Source of the DNA: Mesorhizobium sp. L-2-11
Lineage (GTDB): Bacteria > Pseudomonadota > Alphaproteobacteria > Rhizobiales > Rhizobiaceae
Length of the DNA: 64,000 bases
Direction: 5' to 3'
Assembly (NCBI RefSeq): GCF_016756595.1
Contig: NZ_AP023257.1
Location: forward strand, 2,806,001 to 2,870,000
The position numbers were made by a program, and so were the translations under genes. Every line of letters begins with the position of its first letter. Position 1 is the stretch's first letter. Of the stretch, positions 1 through 8,933 are shown piece by piece. The notes under the pieces were generated by a model. That model was not told the DNA's origin and did not search any database. It saw only the letters and a program-made list of their open reading frames with translations.

Positions 1-1
1 G

Positions 2-151
2 TTCACGGTCGACGTTCAGCTGAGTGGGCAAGTGTCGGTCTCTTCGCCCGGTATGGTGGCGAGAGAAGTGGGAAACATAGGCGATAGGGCAGACGAGCGG
101 TTCTCTACCTTGCTGGCGGAACTGATCGAGGACGCTGCGAAGGGCATTTAG
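2..151 (+). CDS. 3' end of an unknown protein (partial)
   Basis: An open frame enters from the left edge and ends at TAG 149-151, giving 49 visible residues that finish ELIEDAAKGI. The end looks helical and acidic, and codon use matches the neighbours, so it is probably the C-terminus of a real gene whose start lies outside the window. I do not recognise the family. It is followed by about 110 bp without a gene before the minC promoter region. Confidence 0.4.
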   Translation, partial: FTVDVQLSGQVSVSSPGMVAREVGNIGDRADERFSTLLAELIEDAAKGI

Positions 152-259
152 CCAGCAAGGCGTCGAGGAAAGGCTGGCAATTTCCAACGCTGTCGGCTGG
201 CTGCCGACACCGCCGGGTGTGTCAGTAACAGCTTTCCAGATACCGCAAACACCGTTGCG

Positions 260-275
260 TTAACCTTTCGTTAAC
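260..275 (+). promoter_or_regulatory. CtrA-type box upstream of minC
   Basis: The stretch reads TTAA-N7-TTAAC, the full consensus of the alphaproteobacterial cell-cycle regulator CtrA, 43 bp before the minC start. CtrA control of min genes has been described in Sinorhizobium; control here is inferred from the motif and its position. Confidence 0.6.
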
Positions 276-318
276 CATGGCTGGCTAGCGTTTACCTATC
301 AGTAAGGAATCGCTGTCC

Positions 319-1101
319 GTGACCTTCGCCGCCCCCGTCGAGACCAAATCCATTCGCTTTCGCGCCCGCTCCTTCGTCGCCTTCACGCTCACCCCGGAGA
401 CGCCGCTTTCGGAGTGGCTGGAAAGCCTCGACCGCTGGATCGGCAATTCTCCCGGCTATTTTGCCGGCCGGCCGGTGGTGCTCAACCTCAACACGCTGAA
501 GCCCGCGGTCAGCCAGATCGAAGCGCTGGTTGCCGAGCTTGGCCTGCGCGGCATCCGCATCTATGCCATCGAACTCGACGGCAACACGGCGCTTGAGCCC
601 AATCTGCCGCCTGTGCTGATCGGCGCCAAGGAAGCCACAGCCGGGCTGCTCATGCAGGCCGACCAAAAGGCTGCCGGCAGGCCGGCAGAGGCGGGCAGGG
701 CGGCGGCAGGCAGGGCGGAACCGGGCAAGCACTCGGAAGACAGGCAACCAGAAGACAGGGTGCCCGACGCGCCGGCCACGCTGATGGTCAAGTCGCCGAT
801 CCGCTCGGGCCAGTCGATCTTCCACGCGCATGGCGATGTCATCGTGCTCGGCTCCGTCGCCTCCGGTTCAGAGATCGTCGCCGCCGGCTCGATCCACGTC
901 TACGGCACGCTGCGCGGGCGGGCGTCGGCGGGTGTGCTCGGCCATTCGGCGGCGCGCATCTTCTGCCGCAAAAACGAGGCCGAACTGCTGTCGGTCGATG
1001 GCTGGTATTGCACCGCCGAGGAGATGGAGCCGGCCTTGCGCGGAAAAGCGGTGCAGGCGTTCCTGGAAAACGACACGCTGCGCATAGCGCCGTTCAGCTA
1101 A
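319..1101 (+). CDS. minC: septum site-determining protein MinC
   Basis: MinC (260 aa) blocks FtsZ assembly away from midcell as a complex with MinD. The N-terminal FtsZ-inhibiting domain covers about residues 1-105, then a Gly/Ala/Arg-rich low-complexity linker (about 110-150), then the right-handed beta-helix domain from SPIRSGQSIF to the end, with the glycine-spaced repeats typical of MinC. The start is GTG at 319, with AAGGA about 11 bp upstream and the CtrA box before it. It is followed by minD and minE in the standard order, although the gap to minD is a rather long 106 bp. The linker DNA is full of short CGGCAGG repeats and probably varies in length. Confidence 0.95.
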   Translation: MTFAAPVETKSIRFRARSFVAFTLTPETPLSEWLESLDRWIGNSPGYFAGRPVVLNLNTLKPAVSQIEALVAELGLRGIRIYAIELDGNTALEPNLPPVLIGAKEATAGLLMQADQKAAGRPAEAGRAAAGRAEPGKHSEDRQPEDRVPDAPATLMVKSPIRSGQSIFHAHGDVIVLGSVASGSEIVAAGSIHVYGTLRGRASAGVLGHSAARIFCRKNEAELLSVDGWYCTAEEMEPALRGKAVQAFLENDTLRIAPFS

Positions 1102-1149
1102 TGCAGTCGCCCGAATGTATACACAGAGATTTGGAATAAAAACAAAAAC

Positions 1150-1179
1150 TTAAGCGCATCGCATAAATCAAACGCTTAA
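1150..1179. promoter_or_regulatory. inverted repeat between minC and minD
   Basis: TTAAGCG (1150-1156) and CGCTTAA (1173-1179) form an inverted repeat with a 16-bp loop, in an AT-rich gap just before the minD ribosome-binding site (AAGGAGG about 1196-1202). It could be an operator or an mRNA hairpin separating minC from minDE expression. No function is established. Confidence 0.35.
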
Positions 1180-1207
1180 CAATACCAACAACAATAAGGA
1201 GGCATAG

Positions 1208-2023
1208 ATGGGCAAAGTTGTGGTGGTCACCTCGGGCAAGGGGGGCGTCGGCAAGACGACCTCGACGGCCGCCCTTGGCGCCGCCGTCGCGAGAACCGGC
1301 AAGAGGGTGGCGCTGGTCGACTTCGACGTGGGTCTGAGGAATCTCGATCTGATCATGGGCGCCGAACGGCGGGTGGTGTTCGACCTGGTCAACGTCATCC
1401 AGGGAACCGCCAAGCTGTCGCAGGCGCTGATCCGCGACAAGCGGGTCGAGACGCTGTTCCTGCTGCCGGCCTCGCAGACGCGCGACAAGGATGCGCTGAC
1501 CGAGGAGGGCGTCGGCGAGGTGATCGAAAAGCTAAGCTCGGTGTTCGACTACGTCTTCTGTGACAGCCCGGCCGGCATCGAGCGCGGCGCGCAGCTTGCC
1601 ATGCGCTTTGCCGACGAGGCGGTCATCGTCACCAACCCGGAAGTCAGCTCGGTGCGCGATTCCGACCGCATCATCGGCCTGCTCGACGCCAGGACCGTCA
1701 AGGCCGAGCGGGGCGAGCAGATCGCCAAGCATGTGCTGGTGACGCGCTATGATGCGGCGCGCGCGGCGCGCGGCGAAATGCTGTCGATCGACGACGTGCT
1801 CGAGATCCTGTCGACGCCGCTGCTGGGCATCATTCCCGAGAGCCAGGACGTGCTCAAGGCCTCCAACCTCGGATCGCCGGTGACACTCAGCGATCCGACC
1901 AACTCCGCCGCCCGCGCCTATATCGAGGCGGCCAAACGGCTCGAGGGCGAGGACTTGCCGGTCGTCGTGCCGTTCGAGCGCAAGGGCTTTCTCGATCGGC
2001 TTTTTGGAAGGAGGGCAGCATGA
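1208..2023 (+). CDS. minD: septum site-determining ATPase MinD
   Basis: MinD (271 aa) is the membrane-cycling ATPase that carries MinC to the poles and is released by MinE. The deviant Walker A motif KGGVGKTT is at residues 11-18, and [15 protein letters not shown] follows at about 38-52. The C-terminus [11 protein letters not shown] is the short amphipathic membrane-targeting helix. Length and motifs match the family. It starts with a strong AAGGAGG site and overlaps minE by 4 bp (ATGA), so the two are translationally coupled. Confidence 0.97.
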   Translation: MGKVVVVTSGKGGVGKTTSTAALGAAVARTGKRVALVDFDVGLRNLDLIMGAERRVVFDLVNVIQGTAKLSQALIRDKRVETLFLLPASQTRDKDALTEEGVGEVIEKLSSVFDYVFCDSPAGIERGAQLAMRFADEAVIVTNPEVSSVRDSDRIIGLLDARTVKAERGEQIAKHVLVTRYDAARAARGEMLSIDDVLEILSTPLLGIIPESQDVLKASNLGSPVTLSDPTNSAARAYIEAAKRLEGEDLPVVVPFERKGFLDRLFGRRAA

Positions 2024-2292
2024 GCCTGTTAGACCTCTTCAAGCGGCGCGGCAGCGCGCCGGTGGCGCGCGAGCGGCTGCAGGTGCTGCTCGCCTATGAG
2101 CGCCGCAACCGCAGCCAGCCCGATCTCGTCTCGGTGCTGCGCGAGGAGATCATGGCCGTCATCGCCAGGCATGTGCAGATCGACCAGGATTATCTGCAGG
2201 TCTCGATGGATCGCGGCGAGACGATGTCGACGCTGGAGATCGACATCCAGATCCCCAACAAGAGCGCAAGGCCGCTGGCCATGTCGGCCTGA
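2020..2292 (+). CDS. minE: cell division topological specificity factor MinE
   Basis: MinE (90 aa) displaces MinC from MinD and stimulates the MinD ATPase. The N-terminal helix [20 protein letters not shown] is the membrane and anti-MinCD region. The middle [25 protein letters not shown] is the MinD-contact segment, and the C-terminal half is the dimerising topological specificity domain. The start overlaps the minD stop by 4 bp. The length is normal for an alphaproteobacterial MinE. Confidence 0.96.
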   Translation: MSLLDLFKRRGSAPVARERLQVLLAYERRNRSQPDLVSVLREEIMAVIARHVQIDQDYLQVSMDRGETMSTLEIDIQIPNKSARPLAMSA

Positions 2293-2356
2293 GCGGCGGT
2301 GTTGCGCCTGTCGTAATTTTGACGCCGGCGCGCCGGCGTCAAGGTCCCCCTGGCCA

Positions 2357-3097
2357 CTACCCCAGCCACCACAAAACCCCGCCCAGCACCGCCACCACCC
2401 CCGCGATCGACAGCCCGAGCATGATGTAGGATCCCTTGATGACGTCGCGGATCACCTTCTTGACGCTTGAGCGGTCATTGAGGTTCGGGAACGGCTCCTG
2501 CGGTTCCGCCACGCCGAGAAAGCGGCACAACGGCCCCCAGCCTTCGGTCACCGTGAACACTAGCAGCTTTTCCGGCGGAACGGCTGCCTTCACCTCCTCG
2601 GTGTAGGCGTTGTAGCGTGCGATCGCCCGCTCGCGGTCGTCCATCACGCCGGCCAGCACGCGGCCCCAGATCAACTTGCGCGACATGTCGCCGAATTTTC
2701 GGCCGAACGGCGTCAGCCACTCCAAAACCTTGAATTGCCAGAGGTTCTCCGTGAAGTAGATCGTGTCGATCGTGCTGTCGTACCAGCCTTCGGCGCCGCG
2801 CGGGTGGAGCGTCAGCAGCACCTTGGCGTCAGGGTATTCGGCCAGCAGCTCCCGCCACACGCAGCAGCCGGGATTGTCGACCGTCGCCGTGTAGTTGGCA
2901 AACACCCGGTCCCAGTCGTGCGGCGTGCCGGGCTTGCTGTTCGCTACCTTGCGCCAGAAGTCGAGGTGGCCCTTGTTGGCCTTGTTGAGGATCACTTCCT
3001 GCATGTGATAGCAGGGAAAGCCGAGCCTGTTCAGCGCGGCAAAGGTCGACCATGTGCCCGTTCGTCCGAATCCCGCGCCGATTACCTTGAGCGCCAT
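2357..3097 (-). CDS. sulfotransferase family protein, C-terminal membrane segment
   Basis: This 246-aa protein begins MALKVIGAGFGRTGTWS, in which GFGRTGTWS matches the 5'-phosphosulfate-binding loop of PAPS-dependent sulfotransferases of the Sulfotransfer_4 type. The substrate is unknown. The last 25 residues form a hydrophobic segment (IMLGLSIAGVVAVLGG) that would anchor the protein in the membrane. I chose ATG 3097 because AAGGGGGG lies just upstream and the conserved N-terminus starts there; the frame is open for 24 more codons without conservation. It is convergent with minCDE. Confidence 0.85.
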   Translation of the reverse strand: MALKVIGAGFGRTGTWSTFAALNRLGFPCYHMQEVILNKANKGHLDFWRKVANSKPGTPHDWDRVFANYTATVDNPGCCVWRELLAEYPDAKVLLTLHPRGAEGWYDSTIDTIYFTENLWQFKVLEWLTPFGRKFGDMSRKLIWGRVLAGVMDDRERAIARYNAYTEEVKAAVPPEKLLVFTVTEGWGPLCRFLGVAEPQEPFPNLNDRSSVKKVIRDVIKGSYIMLGLSIAGVVAVLGGVLWWLG

Positions 3098-3386
3098 GTC
3101 ATCCCCCCTTCGCCCCATTCTCCCCATGCTGATATCTACGTTGCGCCCGGCGCGCCCCGCGCGCAACAAATTTCCATTGTGCCTTCCCGCTATAGATCAG
3201 CTCTGTTTTGAATCGAACATCACCAGCCGGGAAGCGTCTCAACCATAGATTGCGTTAAGCATGCGCACACCTCTCATCCATTTGCCACTTGCGCAACCAT
3301 CCAAAGGGTGAAAACGTTGGTCCGGGGTAAATGGGCAAGGGTGGTCGTCGCGGCTGTTAGAAGCTCCGGGGCGGCCTCGAAAAGCG

Positions 3387-3668
3387 ATGAATTTTCCACA
3401 GTTCCTGGTGGGGATGACGGCCGCGTCGTTCGTCGTGGCGCTCTCGACTTTTTTGGCAACGGGTTCAATCTGGAAGGCGCTCGGTTGGACCGTCCTTGCC
3501 TTGATCGTTCTGCAGGTTGGATATTTTTTGTCCGTCGTCCGGCTGATTTATAGGGCCGAACGAAAGACACACAGTGACCGCGACCCGGGAGTACTGGACC
3601 GTCGAGACGGCATGCAGCTTCGAGATTCAGTGTCAGCCCGCACAAATATAAACATGCCTAGACCATGA
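3387..3668 (+). CDS. ExoX/SyrA-like exopolysaccharide production repressor
   Basis: A 93-aa protein with two hydrophobic segments (about residues 5-26 and 33-52) ending VGYFLSVVRLIYRAE, then a polar tail. The layout resembles the small inner-membrane exopolysaccharide-repressor family (ExoX/PsiA/SyrA) of rhizobia, which lowers exopolysaccharide synthesis after transcription. The ribosome-binding site is weak and the last 35 residues do not look conserved, so the true end may differ. Assignment is by pattern only. Confidence 0.55.
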   Translation: MNFPQFLVGMTAASFVVALSTFLATGSIWKALGWTVLALIVLQVGYFLSVVRLIYRAERKTHSDRDPGVLDRRDGMQLRDSVSARTNINMPRP

Positions 3669-3832
3669 TGTTCATCAGATAGACTATATGGTCTAAATCC
3701 CCTAAAAGCGGACATGTTCGGTTCTGGGAATGTGCATTGGACGTTCCGTTACTTTAGTCAACCAGTACATATCTCCGAGCGCATATGCCCGATACTGCGC
3801 AGCGCCTATCCGCTCCAGTTCCGTCGCTCTGG

Positions 3833-4699
3833 TCACTCCGCCGCCAGTCTGTCCTGCGTCCTGGTGTCGAAATCGCTGGCGTCGTGGCGCTCGTGCAATT
3901 GCATCGCCGGCTCGCCGAAGGCGCGGTTGACCATGCGGCCGCGCTGCACCGCCGGCCGTGCGTCGATCGCGTCGGCCCAGCGCTGCACGTGCTTGTATTC
4001 CTGCACCGACAGGAACTCGCCGGCATCGTTGTAGATGCGGCCCTTGGCCAGCCCGCCATACCAAGGCCACACGGCGATATCGGCGATCGTGTAGGCGTCG
4101 CCGCCGAGATATTCGCTTACCGCCAGCCGCCGGTCGAGCACATCCATCTGGCGCTTCACCTCCATGGCGAAGCGGTCGATGGCATATTCGAACTTTTCCG
4201 GTGCATAGACGTAGAAATGGCCGAAGCCGCCGCCGAGATAGGGCGCCGAGCCCATTTGCCAGAACAGCCATGACAGGGTTTCTGCGCGCGCCGGCTGCTC
4301 GGTCGGCAGGAATTCGCCGAATTTCTCGGCCAGATGCAGCAGAATCGAGCCGGATTCGAAGACGCGGATCGGCTTTGGCCCGCTGCGGTCCATCAGCGCC
4401 GGGATCTTGGAGTTGGGATTGACCTCGACGAAGCCGCTGCCGAACTGGTCGCCGTCATTGATCCTGATCAGCCAGGCGTCATATTCGGCGCCTTTGTGGC
4501 CGCGCGCCAACAGCTCCTCCAGCATGATCGTCACCTTCACGCCGTTTGGTGTCGCCTGCGAATAAAGCTGCAGCGGATGCTTGCCGACCGGCAGCTCCTT
4601 GTCATGCGTCGGGCCGGCGATCGGCCGGTTGATGCTGGCGAAGGCGCCGCCATTCTCCTTGTTCCAGGTCCATACTTTCGGCGGTGTGTATTGGTTCAT
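3833..4699 (-). CDS. yghU: YghU-type glutathione S-transferase family protein
   Basis: At 288 aa it has exactly the usual YghU length. The N-terminal extension MNQYTPPKVWTWNKENGG is typical, followed by a thioredoxin-like domain (QLYSQATPNGVKVTIMLEEL... NPNSKIPALMD... FESGSILLHLAEKFG) and the all-helical GST domain containing QMGSAPYLGGGFGHF and DAYTIADIAVWPWYGG. These proteins bind two glutathiones and have disulfide-bond reductase or peroxidase activity. The frame is open about 220 codons upstream of ATG 4699, but that part is antisense to the next gene and not conserved. It is divergent from the HtrA-like gene. Confidence 0.92.
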   Translation of the reverse strand: MNQYTPPKVWTWNKENGGAFASINRPIAGPTHDKELPVGKHPLQLYSQATPNGVKVTIMLEELLARGHKGAEYDAWLIRINDGDQFGSGFVEVNPNSKIPALMDRSGPKPIRVFESGSILLHLAEKFGEFLPTEQPARAETLSWLFWQMGSAPYLGGGFGHFYVYAPEKFEYAIDRFAMEVKRQMDVLDRRLAVSEYLGGDAYTIADIAVWPWYGGLAKGRIYNDAGEFLSVQEYKHVQRWADAIDARPAVQRGRMVNRAFGEPAMQLHERHDASDFDTRTQDRLAAE

Positions 4700-4918
4700 C
4701 TCGGGAGGCCTTTGAGGTGAGCGGGGAGGGGCTTGAGGAGGATCAGCTTGCATAGATACAAATAGTGCGGGCTGCGGGAAGTTCAACTTGTATTGAACTA
4801 TCGTCGATGCCGGCCTGCCTGCGCGATTGTTCGGCCCTTGCGCCTCGTCACGTGCGCCATACCTATAGATAAGATCGGGCCTCTGACGCCGGTCGTGACC
4901 ATGGCCAGGATTGAAAGC

Positions 4919-5821
4919 ATGACCATCGATACGATTTTGCGGTCCATCGTGACGGTGCGCGCTTCGATTCCGGATGATGCCTTTACCGCCAATGCGCTGG
5001 GCACCAGCCGGGAAGGCAGCGGCGTGGTCATTCGCGACAACGGCCTGGTGCTCACCATCGGCTACCTGATCACCGAGGCGGAAGAAGTCTGGCTGACCGA
5101 CCACAACGGGCGCGTGATTCCCGCGCACGCGCTCGCCTACGATCAGGAAACGGGCTTCGGCCTGGTGCAGGCGCTGGCCCCGCTCGGCCTGCCCGCGGTG
5201 GCTTTCGGCGACGCGGCCAGGGCGATGGCCGGGGACCCGGTGGTGCTCGCCGACGGCATCGGCCAGGCGGTCAGCGCACACATCGTCACCAAGCAGGAAT
5301 TCGCCGGCTATTGGGAGTATCTGCTGGACGAGGCGATCTTCACCGCGCCCGCTCACCCGTCATGGGGTGGTGCGGCACTCATCGGGCAGGACGGCAGGCT
5401 GCTCGGCATCGGTTCGCTGCGTCTGCAGATGAGCCGCGCCGGCGAGATCGCCGATATCAACATGGTGGTGCCGATCAACCTTCTGCCGCCTATTCTCGAC
5501 GACCTGTTGACACGCGGCCAGGTTGCCAAGCCACCGCGCCCGTGGCTCGGCGCCTTCTCCGCCGAAAGCAATGGCGAGGTCGTGGTGATGAGCGTCGCCG
5601 AAGGCAGCCCGGCCGCCGAAGCCGGCCTGCGCCAGGGCGACATCATCTCGGATGTCCGCGACGGCGAAGTCGACGGGCTCGCCGACTTCTACCGCAAGTT
5701 GTGGCAGAACCCGGCGGGCGCGGAGATCCCGTTGCGGGTTGTGCGCGACGGCCGCGAAACCTGGCTGCGCGTCAAGTCGGCCGACCGCAACAGCTTTCTC
5801 AAGAAACCGCAGCTGCAGTGA
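4919..5821 (+). CDS. HtrA/DegP-like trypsin-fold PDZ protein lacking the catalytic triad
   Basis: A 300-aa protein with an HtrA-type trypsin fold (GSGVVIRDNGLVLTIGYLI onward) and a C-terminal PDZ domain (about residues 205-290, SPAAEAGLRQGDIISDV). Compared with active HtrA proteases the triad positions are replaced: Tyr for His in LTIGYLI, Gly for Asp in DQETGFGLV, and Trp for Ser in HPSWGGAAL. It is therefore probably a pseudoprotease acting in binding. No signal peptide is evident from this start; ATG 4901 is an alternative, and the frame is open to 4793. It is transcribed divergently from the GST gene. Confidence 0.8.
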   Translation: MTIDTILRSIVTVRASIPDDAFTANALGTSREGSGVVIRDNGLVLTIGYLITEAEEVWLTDHNGRVIPAHALAYDQETGFGLVQALAPLGLPAVAFGDAARAMAGDPVVLADGIGQAVSAHIVTKQEFAGYWEYLLDEAIFTAPAHPSWGGAALIGQDGRLLGIGSLRLQMSRAGEIADINMVVPINLLPPILDDLLTRGQVAKPPRPWLGAFSAESNGEVVVMSVAEGSPAAEAGLRQGDIISDVRDGEVDGLADFYRKLWQNPAGAEIPLRVVRDGRETWLRVKSADRNSFLKKPQLQ

Positions 5822-5845
5822 GGCTGGGATAGCTGGGAACGCCGC

Positions 5846-5945
5846 GGGACAGCGCGCCCCTCTGTCCTGCCGGACATCTCCCCCACAAGGGGGGAGATTG
5901 GCTGTTTTGCTGTCCCGCCAGCCTTGCAACGAGGTTGGCGTTGCT
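5846..5945. repeat. mosaic palindromic intergenic repeat, half copy
   Basis: This is one arm of the window's main repeat: CCCCTCTGTCCTGCCGGAC, then a CTCCCCC/GGGGGGAG hairpin, then a degenerate tail. Fuller copies lie near 10.6, 11.95, 15.1, 21.7/23.1, 26.35, 29.25 and 38.4 kb. Confidence 0.8.
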
Positions 5946-6011
5946 CCATTCGATCGGAACTGAGCAGCGACGACGAGGAACGATGATGACCGCAAAAAGC
6001 GAGACCCGCTG

Positions 6012-6609
6012 ATGGCGCCGGTCGAGGTCGACCCCGCCAAGGTCCGCGAATTCAGCGATGCCGAGAGCTTCTACACCTGGCTCGGCAAGCATCACGACAC
6101 CGAGACAGAAATCTGGATCAAGATCCACAAGGTCGGATCGGGACTGGCTTCGATCACGCCCAAGGAGGCCATAGACGTCGTGCTGTGCTGGGGCTGGATC
6201 GATGCCGTGCGCAAGGGGCTCGACGACAAGAGCTATTTGCAGCGCTACGCGCCGCGCGGCAGGAAGAGCATCTGGAGCCAGATCAACGTCGACAACGTCG
6301 CCCGGCTGATCGAGGCGGGCCGGATGACCGAGCATGGGCTCAAACAGATCGAGACGGCGAAGGCCGACGGCCGCTGGGCGCGCGCCTATGGAAGCGGCAA
6401 GGACATGAAAATCCCCGCGGATTTGCAAGCTGCAATAGACGCCGAGCCCAAGGCCAAGGCGATGCTGGCAAGGCTCAGCGCAGAACCGCTTCGCGCTCGC
6501 CTTCCGCATCCACAATTTGAAGACCGAGGCTGGGCGCAAGAAGAAGATCGCCGCCTTCGTCGAGATGCTGAAGCGCGGTGAGACGATCTACCCGCAAGGC
6601 AAGAGGTGA
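6012..6609 (+). pseudogene. YdeI/OmpD-associated family protein, frameshifted
   Basis: Residues 1-155 match YdeI-family proteins (IDVVLCWGWIDAVRKG, YAPRGRKSIWSQIN, YGSGKDMKIPADL). At about 6479 the frame changes: the expected AQNRFALAFRIHNLKTEAGR and the ending GETIYPQGKR continue in another frame to TGA 6607-6609, whereas the frame in use runs on to 6581 with unrelated residues. The data fit loss of one GC from a GCGCGC run. A leader with a good GAGGAAC site encodes MMTAKSETR and stops in a TGATG overlap with the start at 6012; it may be the original N-terminus lost through a second 1-bp deletion. The function of this family is poorly known. Confidence 0.75.
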
Positions 6610-6777
6610 GGGCTGGCGTCGTCGCTTCTGTGGCTGCCATTGCCGCAAAGTTCTCGTGGGTGTCAGGGCGAGAGAAATTGGCAGTCCACCCCGGCCGCTG
6701 CGCAGTAACGGTTTCTTCTTTGCTTTTGCCGCACAATGGCCGCGACAAGGCGGGGGCCGCGACGAGGCGGGCGGGAC

Positions 6778-8913
6778 ATGGCCGAAAAGAAAAATCGCGA
6801 CGGGGAGTTCTGGGAGCTGGCGCTCGAACGCGCGCATCTTGGCGTCTGGGACTGGGATCTCAGGAGCGGCGACTGCTTCTACTCGGCGATGTGGTCGCAG
6901 ATGCTCGGCTATGGCGAGGGCGAGCTTGCCGAGACAAGCGATCTCTGGCTGCGGCTGACGCATCCCGACGATCGCGAGCGGGCGGTGGCCAGCGGCGAAC
7001 GCCACATTGCCGGCCTGACCGATTCGATCGAGACCGAGCTCAGGCTGAAGCACAAGTCCGGTCATTGGGTATGGGTTCTCGATCGCGGCGGAGTGGTCGA
7101 ACGCGACGCCGAAGGCCGGCCGGTCAGGCTGATGGGCGTCCAGACCGACATCACCAAGCAGAAGCAAGCAGAAGCAGAGCTCGAACAGGTCAACGTCCGC
7201 TTTCGCCTGGCATTGGCGGCCAGCGGCACCGGCATCTGGCACCACGATCTCGCTGCACGCAAAAGCTACTGGGACAAGCGCACGCGGGACATCTACGGGC
7301 TTGTCGCCGACACCGACGAGGTGTCGCCAGACCTCTGGCACAGCTATCTGCATCCGGACGACCGGGCCGACGCCGAGCGGGCCCATTTGGCGCCGCTGCA
7401 AAGCCAAAAAGTCGTCGCCGTGCAATACCGCATCATCAAGCGCGACGGCGAAATCCGGCATGTCGAATCGCTGATACGGTTCATCGCCGATGCCCGGTCG
7501 TCGGGCCAGATCCTGGGCACGGTGCGCGACATCACCGAGGCGAAGCAACGCGAGCAGGAACTTGCCCATGCCGCCCGCCACGACGCGCTGACCGGCCTTC
7601 TGAACCGCGCCGCTTTCGACCGGCTGCTGGCCGAGCACATCGCAACGGCGCGCCGGCTCGCGGTGTTCTACGTCGATCTCGACTACTTCAAAGCACTGAA
7701 CGACTTCGCCGGCCACGCCGCCGGCGACCTTGCCCTGAAGCGCGTCGCCGAGCGCATTGTAGGCTGTCTGCCGCCGCCGGTGCATGCCGCGCGCCTCGGC
7801 GGCGACGAGTTCGCGCTGCTGGTGCCTGATTGCGACGCAGCGCAAGCCGAGCGTCTCGCCGGCGCCGTTCTCGCGGCGGTTCGCGATGCCGACCTCGGCT
7901 CGACGGTGACGTCGCGCAAGCTTGCGGCCAGCATCGGCATCGCCTTTGTCGCCGATGCGAATACCGCGGTGGCCGACGCGCTCGCCTGCGCCGACGACGC
8001 CTGCTACGCGGCCAAGGCCGCCGGGCGCAATCGCTTTGCTGTGTTCTCGCCTGAGACGACGTCAGGGTCCGGCGGCCTCAATGCGGCGCGGCTGGCGGCC
8101 GACACCGTCGACGCCATGGCGGACGGAAGGCTGCAACTGTTCGGCCAGGAAATCCACCAGCTCGGCAAACCCTGGCAAGAAAGCCGCCATGTCGAGGTCC
8201 TGGCGCGGCTCGCCGGGGGCAACGGGCGGCTGATCCCGCCGGGCGAGTTCATCCCGGCGGCGGAGCGGTTCGGCGTCGCCTCGCGGCTCGATCGCTGGAT
8301 CATCAGGACGGCGCTGTCGCTTCATGGTCCGGCGCTGAAGTCAGGGGCGCTGACGCTCGCCTTCAACCTGTCGGCGCAGACGCTGAGCGACCCGCAGCTT
8401 TGGGATTTCGTCGACGCCGTCATCGCTGAGACCGGGGCGCCGCATTCCGGCATTGGCTTTGAGATCACCGAAACTGCCGCGGTCACCAATTTCACTGCTG
8501 CCGAACAGTTCGTCGGCAAGGCGCGCGAGCGGCGCTGCCGCGTCAGCCTCGATGATTTCGGAGCGGGGATGAGCTCGTTCGAATATCTCCGGCGCTTTCC
8601 CGTCGACACGATCAAGATCGACGGTTCGTTCATCGAGCATATTGTGGACAGCCGCTTCGACCGCGAAATCGTCTCGGCGATATCGGGCATCGCCAGGAGC
8701 CTCGGCTGCTCGGTGGTGGCGGAGAAGATCGAAGCGCAGGATGCGCTCGACATCCTCGCTGATATGGGCATTGCCTTCGGCCAGGGATTTCTGCTGCACC
8801 GGCCGGAACCGCTGCAAGCGATCGTGGCGCGGGCAATCGCGATCCGGGCGAGCGCGACGGGGGCGAGCGCGACAGGGGCGAGCCGGCAGGCGCCAGCCGG
8901 ACGGCGTGCCTAG
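6778..8913 (+). CDS. PAS-PAS-GGDEF-EAL cyclic-di-GMP signalling protein
   Basis: A cytoplasmic protein of 711 aa. Two PAS/PAC sensor domains (about 10-125 and 140-262) precede a diguanylate cyclase domain (about 270-425) with an intact LGGDEF motif and no RxxD inhibitory site in front of it. The EAL phosphodiesterase domain (about 445-690) has EVL in place of EAL but keeps FNLSAQTL, EITET, LDDFGAG, KIDGSFI and GQGF. Either or both activities are possible. ATG 6778 (MAEKKNRDG) is preferred over ATG 6736, whose extra residues are low-complexity. The C-terminus carries a short ATGAS tandem repeat (15 bp per unit). No membrane segments are seen. Confidence 0.93.
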   Translation: MAEKKNRDGEFWELALERAHLGVWDWDLRSGDCFYSAMWSQMLGYGEGELAETSDLWLRLTHPDDRERAVASGERHIAGLTDSIETELRLKHKSGHWVWVLDRGGVVERDAEGRPVRLMGVQTDITKQKQAEAELEQVNVRFRLALAASGTGIWHHDLAARKSYWDKRTRDIYGLVADTDEVSPDLWHSYLHPDDRADAERAHLAPLQSQKVVAVQYRIIKRDGEIRHVESLIRFIADARSSGQILGTVRDITEAKQREQELAHAARHDALTGLLNRAAFDRLLAEHIATARRLAVFYVDLDYFKALNDFAGHAAGDLALKRVAERIVGCLPPPVHAARLGGDEFALLVPDCDAAQAERLAGAVLAAVRDADLGSTVTSRKLAASIGIAFVADANTAVADALACADDACYAAKAAGRNRFAVFSPETTSGSGGLNAARLAADTVDAMADGRLQLFGQEIHQLGKPWQESRHVEVLARLAGGNGRLIPPGEFIPAAERFGVASRLDRWIIRTALSLHGPALKSGALTLAFNLSAQTLSDPQLWDFVDAVIAETGAPHSGIGFEITETAAVTNFTAAEQFVGKARERRCRVSLDDFGAGMSSFEYLRRFPVDTIKIDGSFIEHIVDSRFDREIVSAISGIARSLGCSVVAEKIEAQDALDILADMGIAFGQGFLLHRPEPLQAIVARAIAIRASATGASATGASRQAPAGRRA

Positions 8914-8933
8914 CCGCGCAAGCCGCAGACTGG

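Noticed and set aside
3833..5356. 507-codon frame as one large GST protein
   Set aside because: The conserved YghU protein begins at ATG 4699 and is exactly family length; the extension is antisense to the HtrA-like gene.
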